Source: Conidiobolus incongruus B7586
Taxonomy: Eukaryota > Entomophthoromycota > Entomophthoromycetes > Entomophthorales > Conidiobolaceae
DNA length: 39,799 nucleotides
Reading direction: 5' to 3'
Assembly (NCBI GenBank): GCA_000697335.1
Contig: JNEM01011953.1
Span: 1-39,799 of the forward strand
The notes under the pieces are model-generated. The model was not told where the DNA came from and searched no databases. It was given only the letters and a program-made list of their open reading frames with translations. The position numbers were made by a program, and so were the translations under genes. The first letter of the stretch is position 1; each line of letters opens with the position of its first letter. Below, piece after piece: positions 12,853 to 24,757 of the stretch.

Positions 12853-12893
12853 TTCGCGTTGGAATTTCTTCCTTTTCATTTTTAAAACGCGAA
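12853..12893. promoter_or_regulatory. inverted pair of AACGCGAA sites (MCB/E2F-like)
   Basis: TTCGCGTT lies at 12853-12860 and AACGCGAA at 12886-12893. They are exact reverse complements of each other, 25 bases apart, and 147-187 bases upstream of the SCC3 start codon. The ACGCG core matches the MluI cell-cycle box bound by MBF and resembles E2F sites, which drive G1/S genes including cohesin in other fungi. Only four non-coding CGCG tetramers were noticed by eye in the whole window, two of them here. Binding is inference. Confidence 0.45.
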
Positions 12894-12919
12894 AAATAGA
12901 TTAATTCAATTATTAAAAC

Positions 12920-13105
12920 TGATTGGTTGAATTAATTCAATCAAATTCAAAATTCCATTCTTCAAGTTTAAGAAATATCACTTAAATCTTATATATCACA
13001 AAATAAAACTGGTCTGAAATCAAAGCATCATTTTGAAAAATATATACTTTTTCTTATTATATTAACTAAAAATTGGCAATCAAATTGTGTCATTTTATCC
13101 AATCA
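12920..13105. promoter_or_regulatory. CCAAT boxes upstream of SCC3
   Basis: TGATTGG lies at 12920-12926 and CCAATCA at 13099-13105, both further upstream of SCC3 than the CGCG pair. They match the NF-Y/HAP-type core. Their effect is inferred from motif and position only. Confidence 0.35.
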
Positions 13106-13109
13106 CATA

Positions 13110-16100
13110 ATATATAACTCATTTAATGTATATTTGGATTTTTATTTGCTATTAATATTTATCAAGTTTTAACCGAAAGCTTATATCATTTGTTTTATAT
13201 ATTATAGAATTTAAGAATATATTACGAATTATATTATATCAACTTTTTTAATCTTCTGTTAATAATTAAATCATCTCAAATTGAATCGTTTACGCTTATA
13301 ATACACAACGTGATTTATTATATATACAAAATTACTGGTATTTCGATGAAAATCAACAGTCAAAAAACAATACATTTATTAATCTTATTTGGCCAATATC
13401 TGTTAAAATGTTAAATAATTTCTGAAATTTGTAAAACAGATCTGCACCCTATTTACAGGATGAATTATACACATTGATAAATATGAGTAAGATTTTATAT
13501 AATATATCATATTCAATCATTTTTAAATTTATTAGTCATTATAATCATAATATTTGAAATTAATGAATCTATTATATTATCCAATATAAATTCTATTTCT
13601 TTATTCCATATTAAAATTAATCATCTGTGTTTGTTAACAAGGTATTAAAAAATCGAATTACTAAATTAATTTAAATTACAAATGATATTATGTTCAACTT
13701 AAAACCTTGTTAAACTTTAATATTATAAATTCATCAAATAAAAAAATTATTTCTCAAGTTTTCACTTATTTAAACCATGCCTATAATCATTTAATTAAGG
13801 CTTAGATAAACTATCATTTATAACCCAAATACTTAAATATTATCTTAAAATAATTTTTAAGTTGAAATAAATTAACACTAAATGCATTATAGTTCTAAAT
13901 TAAATATAAAATATTTCTATTCTATTATTATCTTAAAATATAATAATTAATTGTAAATCATATCAAATAAACTTAAATATTAATATAATTAAAGAGGTTA
14001 GAACCACATAAACTCTAGTTGGATTTAGGTTTTACTCAGATTTTGATATCAAATAATTATATAAAAAAATAAAAAGCAATATTTAACTCAAAAATAATAA
14101 TAAAATATATCAGATGCTGTTTAAAATTAAATAAATCTATACTTTAAAATATAATTAGTTTAATAATTCAATTAAAAATAATATTACTTATATATTTATT
14201 TAATTTAATATACAAAATCAAATATACTAGGAGATTTTATTACTAAAAAATAAAGCTTTATAACTCTGTATAGGTAATTTAATAAATATTGAGACCAAAC
14301 AAATATAAATTGATTTGTGGTTTAGGGAGCTATGAATGATATTCCCCTAAGATATTAAATATATAAAAAGTCATTATAATTTTCAAAATCCTATTTATAA
14401 ATTTAATTTTACTAATAATTGAAAATCCCAATATATAACAAAAAGAGTTAATATAAATAAAAAAATCTATATGATTTTGTATACAATCCTAGAGGAAGTG
14501 ATGTAAGGTTAAGATTAAGCTTATCAGATATATCAGATAAGAACATAATAACGAACCAATTCCATATTATTTAATAAATATTATTTTAAATAATAGTAAT
14601 ATAATTTATTTGTTATAAAATAATTTTTCTAATAATCAACATAGATATTTTGCTTAAGATATTTATATTAAGCTGGAGGAAAAAAGGCTTATTAATACAA
14701 TGCTTGAGAGTTAAAAGTTCCGTTGTTATTGAGGCTTTATAATTAGACTTATATAGTTATCAATTAAATTAAAATATATTGTGATAATAATATAATTAAA
14801 ACACCTTATTTAAGAATTATATTTGTAATTAGAAAAATATATTAAAATTAAATAAATAAAAGTATAAAGAGATATTGACTATTTTCGTTAATTATATTTT
14901 AAAATAACATATTTTTTAAAGAGTAATTATTAATTTAAAATATAAAAATATAAAAAAATTTCATAAGCCTAAAAAAGTCAAAGGTTATTTTTCATATAGT
15001 ATTTTGAAATTATCAAATAAATTTAGAATAGCTTTTTTATTATAATAAAAAATAGTCTTATTTTAATTTGAAAAAAAAATCAAATATTGCAATTTATAAT
15101 ATTTCAAAAATAAAAATATTAGGGATTAAAAATACATATTAATTTATATAAATATATAGACAATATATTGAAAATAAAATTTTATATTCTATTATATCAA
15201 ACAAAAATATAATGTTCATATCAAAAATAATACAGTATTAATAGATATTGTTCTACTTTAATGATCATAAAAACTATACGGTTTTTAATTTATTTATTCT
15301 AATCATATAATTATTGACAGATTTATGTTATTATTAAAAAACAATTAATATTACTATTGCCAATAGAAAAAATAATTAAAGAGTATTTTTATTTTAAATT
15401 TATTAAAAATTCAAAGTAATAATAATTTGATTATATAGAACATGATTCTTTAAGAAATTGAATTATATTATTTTAATATATAACTTGATTCAATTATTTT
15501 ATATCTTTTGGAATTATTAATCAAACAAATAAATAACACGGAATAGTATTTAGCATTATTATTATTATATATTAAAATTTTGTACAAAGCCAATAAAATT
15601 AAATGAGAATTTAATAAAATTTAATGCTATATATTAAATAATATATAAGTAAAACATACAAAATATTTATCAAGACTTATTATGATATTTAATATATTGT
15701 TTGGTTTGAAACATTAAATTAAAAGAACATGAAAAAATTACACATTATAATAACAATAAAAATGAAAATACTGTGATATAATCGTTTTATTATGGATCTA
15801 AACAAGGTATATTAAATAAAGTAAGAGAATTACTTTGGTGCAAGGTTATTATTTGCCATAAATATCACACAAATAAAACATAAGGTAATTATGGATATTT
15901 GCATGAATAATTTAAATTAAACAAGAACTTCCAATGTCTTTAATATAATGTAATAATGAATTAGGATATTAATACTCCTAACAATATACTCCTTTGTTAT
16001 CAATAACAGTTAATTAAGCTGGCCTTCCAGGATTAATTTAAGGCTTACCCCCTGGGATTTTAGGATTTTAAACAAGCCTTTGACAAAGGTGGTCAAATTT

Positions 16101-18950
16101 GATGTATTTTAAATTAGTTTGATAATAATTAAAAAAATAAAAATAAAATTTTCTAAATAATTTAGATTATAATCTGATATATAATTATATATTGATTAAA
16201 TTAATAACCCTTATATTATATTATTTTAATTATCAATATCCTGATATATTATTTATATATAGTAATATATTGATATATGAAAAATTATTAAAAGTTTATT
16301 AAATATAAAATATTGATTTAATTCCAGTTATTTTTTGAAAAACAATTAATAAATTAAATTTATGATAATAATCAGATATTAATTTACCATAGATTAAATT
16401 ATAGTTAAATTAGTTTACCTCTATTATATCATATTAGATATATTTCGATTAATATCTAAAAATAATAAGAATATTAAAATATATTTAAAACTGTATTTGA
16501 AGAAATAAATTAATAATAAAATACTAAAATAACAAACAATATCTTGATTAACTTTTGATATCAATGTATTAATACTTGAGTATTAACATGAATTTTATCT
16601 GCCGTTCAGTCGATATCTATATCATAATATTGTGATCAATTTTAATAAACATTAGGGTTTGTAAGTTTAATCAACAATTTTAATATATAAATTTAATTAA
16701 TAATTCTGTTAAGGGGTAAAATCTCAAACTTATGATTATATTTGATATCTTATATCTATTACTGATATTGATATCCATTTATGTCATGTTTTGGATATAT
16801 ATGCAAATCGATCAATATAGATTATCTAAAATTAACCCACAAACTGAGTTCTTTTTGATGGATAATAATAATTTGTTTATTTTTCATTTTATAAAGCAAT
16901 ATTTAATGCATTAGTTATTAAATTTATCAAATTAATTGTTCTTGCTTTTGATATTATTTGCTATGCAAATTATCTATAAATATTTAATATAATTAATTTA
17001 CTCTTAATTAAAATTTATGTAGTGTTATTATTTATTTAAAGCTACTAATATATAATTACTTAGATATTGCCTTAAAGATTATTATTGTGGTTTAGCGGAG
17101 TTTATTTGGTCTCAATTAACTTTGTCCAAACTACTTCAATTGAATCAAAATATCATTATATTTGTAATTTATTTTGGCAATATGTAGATTAAATCTTTTT
17201 ACTATATGTTTAAACTATAATTATTATAATTACTATAATTAAATTATATGTTATACCAGTTATTTTACTTAATAGAGAAAATCTTTAATAAATTATATAA
17301 GCTAATATTGATATACAAAAAATACAAACAGCATTTTATAAATAATTAGAGATTTTATTATGTTTTTTCCCAGCTTTCTTCTGATTTCACTCTACCTAAT
17401 CTATTGTTTTATAATTTATATAATATATTGAATTAAAAGAATATAGATATTAACAATTAAATTAGATATTTAAAGCTTTATACATAATTTTAGAAATTAA
17501 AATACTTAGTATAATTCTTAAAATCAAATTATATTGATTAATTTTTTATTAAATATATTAAAGCTGATTTAATTAAAAATATAAACAAATATGAGTGTAC
17601 TTTCAGTAATTATTTCATCTAATTAAATAGAATTATTCTGAAAAATACAATAGTAATAACATATATCATAAAAATATTGGCTATCCTTATTTGTTTTCCA
17701 AAACCTATGTTTATCAAATATAATATAAAATTAATATTGTTTAGCATAATTGTATGTGAAGATTAATACTCAAAGTCAAATTACTATTACTTTTAATGAT
17801 ATTATTGAAATAATGTGAATTATATTAAATATAAAATAATGAATAATTATAAATATTATTGCTCAAATAATTTATATTTTTAAAATATTCAAATATCTTT
17901 TGATTTTAAGTTATTAAATTCTATAGGAGAAATCTATAATCATATTATAATTAAAATATGTCATTACATATATTGCATTTGATAAATTGGTAATATATTA
18001 AGAGGATGTCTGATTGTATAAAATTGTCAAAATACATAAAATAAGAATAACAATGAATAGTTAAATTGATATGCATAGTAGTAAATATAATAATTAAAAT
18101 GGACAAATTCAAAAATATTATCATTTGAAATATTTGTATAGAATTGCAATTACTTATTTAGTGATAAATATTACATTCACGATAAAATAAGTATATTTAA
18201 TAAATTTGAATAATTTATTGACAATATAATTGAAAAAATATGCCTAGAATATAATTATCTATTTCATTCAGAAAATATTTAAAAAGTTTATAAAAATTGA
18301 TGCAATAGTCGCCATATATTTGGTATTATATATTAGTTTACAATTTTGCTATGCAATCAAATTTATAAACCATTTAATCAGGATAAAACAATTTAAACAA
18401 AAATCACATTGAAATAGATGAATAATTTAACATGCGAATATTTAAAAATATTATATAATATAAACGTTATTATCCTCTATATGAGATATTTTTTATTTAA
18501 TAACTTTACATTGGATGAATTAAATGAAAAATGTTTAGTCTAACAATCCATCTAAATTCGTAAAATATTAATCAAAACATTTAATTAAGTTATTGAAACT
18601 ATAAAATCAATTAGTGACATTTGAAGTATCATGATATCACTAACTGTCACAGCATCGTATTTTATTCAATACTATATTAATCAATTATTTTTAAAATATT
18701 AATATTGGCTATTTATTCACTGATAATAATATTTTTAAAGTAATTAATTATACCGAGATAAACTGCACTATTGGATTTAGAGTACTATTTGAATAATTAA
18801 AAAGAATGAATAGAATGTTATACATGAAAATCAAGTATCACAGATAGAATATAAATTAATTTAAAATAGAATATAAATGAAAAATCATTAAAACAATTAG
18901 TGAATTATATTGATAGAATGTCATAATTAAGGTGAAAATTCAACGATGAT
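13110..18950. other. very AT-rich gene-free block
   Basis: About 5.8 kb with no credible gene on either strand. By eye it is roughly 85% AT or more, with long runs of A/T words and stop codons in every frame. The longest ATG frame (16732-16914, 60 codons) looks random. GC-richer patches stand out at about 14315-14350, 14490-14545, 14670-14730, 15825-15930, 16018-16100 and 17083-17120. The patch at 16018-16100 includes a LINE reverse-transcriptase-like word. The block could be decayed mobile-element DNA, heterochromatin or simply neutral drift; the sequence alone does not decide. Confidence 0.5.
16018..16100 (+). mobile_element. possible LINE reverse-transcriptase relic
   Basis: In a GC-richer island the codons at 16064-16090 read D-F-K-Q-A-F-D-K-G. 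This resembles the DFKKAFD block that carries the first catalytic aspartate of LINE-type reverse transcriptases. The flanking frame has stops on both sides (TAG just before, TGA shortly after) and no other reverse-transcriptase block was recognised. If it is a LINE remnant it is very short and strongly decayed. A nine-residue match can also arise by chance. Confidence 0.2.
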
Positions 18951-20635
18951 TGATAATTTTTCATTTACTTGTGTCTCTAAATTGTGAATTAACAGTTTTA
19001 CCCCACAGCCAGAATCAGATTAAATGAGAATTAGTCTTGATTTAATGGATTTTATTTTTAGAATTGATAATTCCTTATCATAACAAACTCTAACAAATCT
19101 CTGTAAAATTAACGATCATTAAGTTTGTTTGGGTTATTCTATTTATAACTCAAGTGCACTAACACCGGGTAGTTGATTTAGTCGACTAGCAGAATATGGC
19201 TAACCCAGCACTCTTCTCTGATCTTTTTTACATGCTATTGAAATCACTAGAATAAAGGACTCAAATCCACTCGTTTGAATATATGCTTTGTCTTTGAATT
19301 TCAAATAATAGTCCAATTATCTTTGGTCTTTTGAGTGAAAATTCCCATTTCATATTCTGTTCCAATTCGTCCTACCTAAAAGAGTAAAATGCATTATTTA
19401 TTTATTATGATTTGGATGAGCCAATCAATAGAAAATCTGGGGGGAATGAATTCCAATCCGAATTGATGAAAATATAACCAGTTAATATGTCAAAATAGAG
19501 AAATATGAAATATTAAATTGTCCTTTAATGATGAATTATTTAAAGTTAAACGGGATATTAAGACTGGCTGACAAAGTCTTATAATTTACTTTTTAATATT
19601 TAAAGTTGGACAAAATATGGAATTTGGAAATGGAGCACTGTGATTGGATAATTCTTTTATCAAAACGGTGACGTCGATTCAATTTCCACAGAGATAAATA
19701 TGTAAAATATCTATTAAAGGTAAAAATCAACTAATAAAACAGATTTATTAACCAGAATTCGTCTAATATTAAATTTTATGAATCCCACTCTAAATTATTA
19801 ATCTATACAGGATCTGATGAAATGATATAAATATTAGGAATAATAGCTTAATAATTCAGAACTGGATTCAAATAAAGTTTTGAATTCATTTCTCATATGA
19901 TTATTTATATGCTTGAATTCTTTTTATTGTTTAATAGTATAAATATTAGCATCCAATCAGAAAAAGTTGTAAACAACCTTTCACAGATGGAACATCTTTC
20001 AATAAATCCTAAATTCCACACATTGTGAACATAGAGCCTAATACAGTTTACTCACCTGATCCAGAAAACCAGCAAATTCATAAAACTCATTCAAAATCTT
20101 ACTTTAAACCAAAATTTCAAGACAATCTCACTCAAATTATTCGTTCGTTTCAACTGAGAGTGGAGCTGATTTGCACTTTTGATTCTCCCTTGTTCAAATT
20201 GGGTTAGTGAGAACTTTTAACCGTCAACAAATTAATCAAAAATAATCTGCTCTTAGTGATTTCACTTGTGATCGGTGTACCATCCTACACTATATAAGCT
20301 CATCCCCCATCTTCTAAATGCCCATCTTCATAGCCTAAGCTCTGCACTTCTTTTTCCTTTGTTTCAAGCATTTCCAGCTTCACTCGAGTAACAAAGTTGA
20401 AATATCCCTGATTCCCCCTATCAATACAGGACTCCTAATCCCCTTTCATTTATCTTCTCTATCCAATTTTATATTTTTGCCTACTCCATTTATTAAATTC
20501 ATTTGAAGCATTTAGCTTGCCGCCATTCATTCTTTTCATTTACTCTTTTTGTCAACTGGTTTCAATTTTCTTTATCATTTTCTCTAACTTTTTTTCAGGG
20601 TAACCTTGCTTGGTTTCCTATTAATTTTCTTGTTG
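18951..20635 (+). promoter_or_regulatory. long upstream and leader region of the forkhead gene
   Basis: About 1.7 kb that is clearly less AT-rich than the block before it. It carries CCAATCA at 19421-19427, TGATTGG at 19641-19647, CCAATCA at 19953-19959, a CRE-like TGACGTCG at 19669-19676, and a TATA box at 20291-20298. The part after the TATA box is pyrimidine-rich and free of ATG from 20339 to the start codon. No protein-coding exon is recognisable. This looks like an extended regulatory region for the forkhead factor, possibly with a non-coding transcript. Confidence 0.45.
20291..20298 (+). promoter_or_regulatory. TATA box of the forkhead gene
   Basis: TATATAAG sits between two C-containing stretches and is followed after about 30 bases by a CT-rich tract, the usual setting of a fungal transcription start. 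The start codon is 338 bases downstream of the first T. The tract that follows could contain a 5'-UTR intron ending at TTTTTTTCAG (20590-20599), but a matching donor is not clear. Confidence 0.5.
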
Positions 20636-22253
20636 ATGTCAGACACCCCCTCTCTTCCCCCAAAACCTTCTTCCTCTTCACCTTCCAAAGAGCCAGCACA
20701 TGTTCAAGCTTATGCTAAATTAGAAGGCGATAATGTATGCTATTATATGAAAGAGCTACATATTACAATTGGAAGAAAAATTAATCCTCAAGATGAAATA
20801 AATGTAGATCTTGGTCCAACAAAAGCAATTTCGCGTCAGCACGCTAAAATATATTACAATTTGGTTGACCAAAAGTTTGAACTTTCGGTACAAGGAAAAA
20901 ACGGAGCTGTAATTGATGATGTGTTTTATAAAAAAGGCTCCAATATTAAATTAGAGCATGGGTAAGTACTATTATAATTATATTAAAATTTATAATCTGT
21001 TTATAATCAATATTAATTATTTATTAGTTCAAAAATTCAAATTGGAAATCAAACTTTTTATTTTCTTTTGCCAAAGATTCCTTCTGAAAATCAACCAGCT
21101 CAATCTTCGGACAAAGGCTCATTTTCTCCTAACTCTTCAGATCCTAAAGTTAAAAGTGAGAATTCCCCTTCACATATCTCTAATTGGATGTCATCTGCTC
21201 CTCGTCCAAAGTTAATTCCTATAGCTGCTAAACCTCCCATAAGTACATCTTTATCACTTTCTCCAGCAACTTCTGGACTTCCAGCTTCACTCCCAGCCAG
21301 ATCTTCGGCATATAGAGAGATTAGAGCAGCTCGTCCCCAACGTCCTTTATTCCCTGCGATTCCACAAGCTGTTCCTCCTTCTACACCGTCTTCTAGAAAA
21401 CCTTTCACTATTCCTCGTCCTTCATCAGATGTACCAAAAGATTCACCTCATGTCAAGCCACCTTATTCATATGCTTCTATGATTGCTCAGGCTATTAATT
21501 CAGTTCCTGAAAAGAAAATGACTTTAAATAATATTTATAATTATATTGCAACTAAATATCCTTATTATAAGCTATCTGAAAATGGCTGGCAGGTAATAGT
21601 GAATCTAAATATTATACATATATCAATCGATGTTGACTTTATATTAGAATTCGATTAGACACAATTTGTCATTAAATAAGTCATTTACTAAAGTTCCAAG
21701 ACTTCAATCTGAGCCAGGTAAAGGATCATTCTGGACAATTACATCCAATTCACTAGTTGAATATGGAGATGGTGTTTATAAACGTCGTCGTCCATCATCA
21801 GCTTCGTCTTCTGCACGAGCAGCATCCAACTCTCCATATGCACCAGATCAGAAGACAGCTCGTCATGCAGCATTTTACTCAAATCCCAATGCAGTTGCCC
21901 AACCTCATGCTTCGCACTCATTACATCATTTACCTCCTAGGCTATTATCAACTTCATTCCCCCCGTCTTCTGATGTGAATCAAGTTCTTCCTCCATTGAC
22001 CTTTGGCAAATTTCCTCCTCTTACATCTCCGCCAAGCACCGTCCCTACCTCTGTCCCAGCACCTTCTGATACATTTGGCCCAATGTCCTCAGATCTTCCG
22101 GGAAATGTATCCCAAACTTTATCCAAGCTATCCCTTAAATCTTCATTACCATCTTCCACTTCTCGCGTCAAAGTTCAGGATTTAGTTCATGCTAATCCAT
22201 CATCCACAACGAACGTCGACACGCCCCCTAACCCCCCCTCTTCATCTTCATGA
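20636..22253 (+). CDS. FHA-forkhead transcription factor (Fkh1/Fkh2/Sep1-like)
   Basis: Nuclear DNA-binding factor. Fungal relatives drive G2/M gene clusters and influence origin firing and cell separation. Exons: 20636-20961, 21028-21592, 21648-22253; introns are 66 and 55 nt. The product is 498 aa. An N-terminal FHA domain at about residues 27-125 has the phosphopeptide-binding signature ([39 protein letters not shown]). A Ser/Pro-rich linker leads to the forkhead domain at about 252-345 ([44 protein letters not shown]). The second intron falls exactly between GWQ and NSIRHNLS, inside the recognition-helix segment. The C terminus is low-complexity, rich in Ser, Pro and Leu. The FHA-then-forkhead order is that of yeast Fkh1/Fkh2. 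I cannot say which of the yeast paralogues it corresponds to. Start codon: first ATG after the ATG-free leader. Confidence 0.94.
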
Positions 22254-24757
22254 TTTCGGAGTATTGGATTATATTTGTCTGCTGTATTTTTTAGTTGATT
22301 ATATTCGTTTATTGAAAATTCGGATTTATGAGTTGAAATAGTTGTTTTCCAAAACCAAATTTGTCTCTGGATATTATATCGGACATTTGGTTTATACTGA
22401 TATCAAGATGCTGAATAGAACTTTAATGAATTTATCCAGCTACCAAAATTGGTATTTGAATGCTTTAGATTCAAAACTTTCATCTCATACTTCTGTTTAT
22501 AGAGTAACTTATATATTCTCTTTCTCAAAAATAACCTTCGTGGTTGCTTATCAAAAATCATTAAAAATATTGGCATTTTGTCAATTCCAAAAATTATTTA
22601 TTTTCTCTAAAATTTGATACTATTCATCAATAAACAAAATTACAATTATATAGTTAGACCAAATCAATATAATACTATTACAAATAGTTGCTTAATTAGA
22701 ATTTATATTACTTGGAATCATTTTCAATATGAATTTTTAGTATCAAATTTTTCATCAATCAATATAAAATTCACTTGTAACAAATACTACAATAACAGTA
22801 CATTGAATCAAATGCATCCTGCCATTAGATTTATCATTTGGACAAATCAAATTTTTTTATAGAATATATTATTGTTAAGCTTAAAAATTATAACATTGAA
22901 ATAATCTAATCATATATTGATTCAAATATAATCCTTATTTATTTAATATAATTTAATTGAAAAATATAAATTTTTTAGCCATATTTCAAATTTAATCCGA
23001 AATCAAAATTTTCAAAGAAATTTTTTATTAAATACGAGTTTAATTTTACTTGAAGAAATTCGTAAAAAAAATTAGTAATATGTGAATTTTAATTTTGAGG
23101 AATTAATTTTAAAAAAACAGGGGGGATCTATAAAATTTCATCATCATAATTTGTCATTTTACACATTTTATTACACCGCGATTGTTTAATTTGGAACCTT
23201 TTACAATTCAAATTATGATTTAATCATATTTTTTTAATTTATAATCATTTTTTTAGAATATTTGCCTTTTTAGTTCTAACCATTATGAAATATATTTTTA
23301 ATATCAACTAGACATGATGTTATAATCATTAAACTTGATGTTTAAGTCCTATTATGGAGTATACTTTTAAATCATTCATTAATTCAATACATCCAAACTT
23401 ATATAGTATTTATAACCATTAATATAATGTAAAATAAAATTTTTATTATCAATATTACACTATTTTTTTATAATTATATATCATTTATCCATATAATATA
23501 TTATATTTATAATATTAATCAAAGAGCAAAACTCTGAATTATATATTTTGATAATATATTGATATATTAATTATAGTTTATAAATACAAACATTAAGTAT
23601 GAAATCCAAAATCCAATCTTATCTTTTAACAGAATATCTACATATATTCACGTCTATACCAATTTTCTAAACTTTGAGTAATGGAAATTTTTAAATTGCT
23701 TCAACACTTGAGATTCTAACTCTATATTCTCTAGTCTTTTATCTTTAAATTGTCATTGATTTGGTTGATATTTCTATATATTGCTTGTAATCGCTCTGAA
23801 ATCGCTACTCTTTCATTGCATGAATTTCAGTACTAGTTTTAATAATTTAAAATATATAAAAATTAAATTAATTAAAAATTTTATTCAAAAAAAGTCAAAC
23901 TTGGGAGGATTTTTAATTATTTAAAATATAAAATATTGCATAATTTATTTCACAGTATATTATCCAGATCTGTTTAAAATTATGTACATCTTAAATTTTT
24001 GCATGAACTGTAAAAAACTAATTGTTTATTTTGAAGTTTTAAGAAAGGTATATATCGATTCTTTTGGGCTGAAAATGCTTGTAGCTTGGTTGGTATGATT
24101 GGAAGTATAGGATGATATCAATTTATTCGTCATTTATTTTAAAATACAAATTTGTTTTTGTAGTTTGTTTGTAATCCTAACTCAGGGTATTTTTGACCAA
24201 TATTGCAATGTTCCAGTTATTTAGTGTCTAATATATATCTAATATAATCCATATGATAACTTAATATTTAAAACTTTTATTTATCATATTCATTTTTCAA
24301 AATCCCACTATAAACTTTTGGTGAATTGATATCGCGTTGATCGTCTTAATTTGAAATATGTTTGTAATATGTGATAGTTTAAATGATTTTATAACATTGA
24401 ATATAAATCTTCTTCCAATAAAAGCTGACCTTAATAATAAAATTTTATTCAGTTAAATGTTTATATATATTCTAGTAATATTGGATATGATAAATGTAAC
24501 AATGATGATATATGATATTTTAAAAATAGAATAATTAATGTTGGGCTAAAATGAAATAAGGAAGGTGTTATTGACTAGATTAGAAATAGGAGCGGATGAT
24601 TGGCTGAAGTCAATGGAATCTTTGAATTATATTGGTTAAATTTGACAGATTTCTATTGTGAAAAAAGAATTTAACATGACTGGCGTCTTAAATTTAGCTA
24701 TTCATTAGTGCAAAATTTACGTTTTTAATTGATTTACAATTTCAATTGCATTATAAC
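22254..24757. other. intergenic region between forkhead and RhoGDI genes, no gene
   Basis: The first 600 bases (to about 22860) stay less AT-rich and open in places, but with no family similarity; they are probably the forkhead 3'UTR. AATAAA at 22629-22634 could end it. The middle is very AT-rich. A TGATTGG at 24096-24102, a CGCGTTG near 24335 and a TGATTGG at 24597-24603 precede the RhoGDI gene. Confidence 0.55.
24597..24603 (+). promoter_or_regulatory. CCAAT box (inverted) of RhoGDI gene
   Basis: TGATTGG, the reverse complement of CCAATCA, lies 155 bases upstream of the start codon, within the usual range for NF-Y/HAP-type sites. A second ATTGG core lies at 24631-24635. Confidence 0.4.

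Noticed and set aside
16732-16914. 60-codon ATG frame in the AT-rich block
   Set aside because: Composition is Ile/Tyr/Leu/Phe-rich as expected from random AT-rich DNA. There are no splice partners, no domain and no codon contrast with its surroundings.
13110-18950. Centromere assignment for the AT-rich block
   Set aside because: AT-richness and lack of genes are not specific. No tandem satellite was seen and intergenic DNA elsewhere in the window is similarly AT-rich.
13110-18950. Insertion of mitochondrial DNA
   Set aside because: Composition would fit, but no mitochondrial gene, rRNA or tRNA was recognised.
20025-20207. Open frame upstream of the forkhead gene
   Set aside because: It has no ATG start (it begins with GTG), no recognisable domain, and lies upstream of the TATA box in a promoter-like region.
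22342-22862. Two consecutive open frames after the forkhead gene
   Set aside because: They lack family similarity and lie where the forkhead 3'UTR is expected. Their residues match the background composition.
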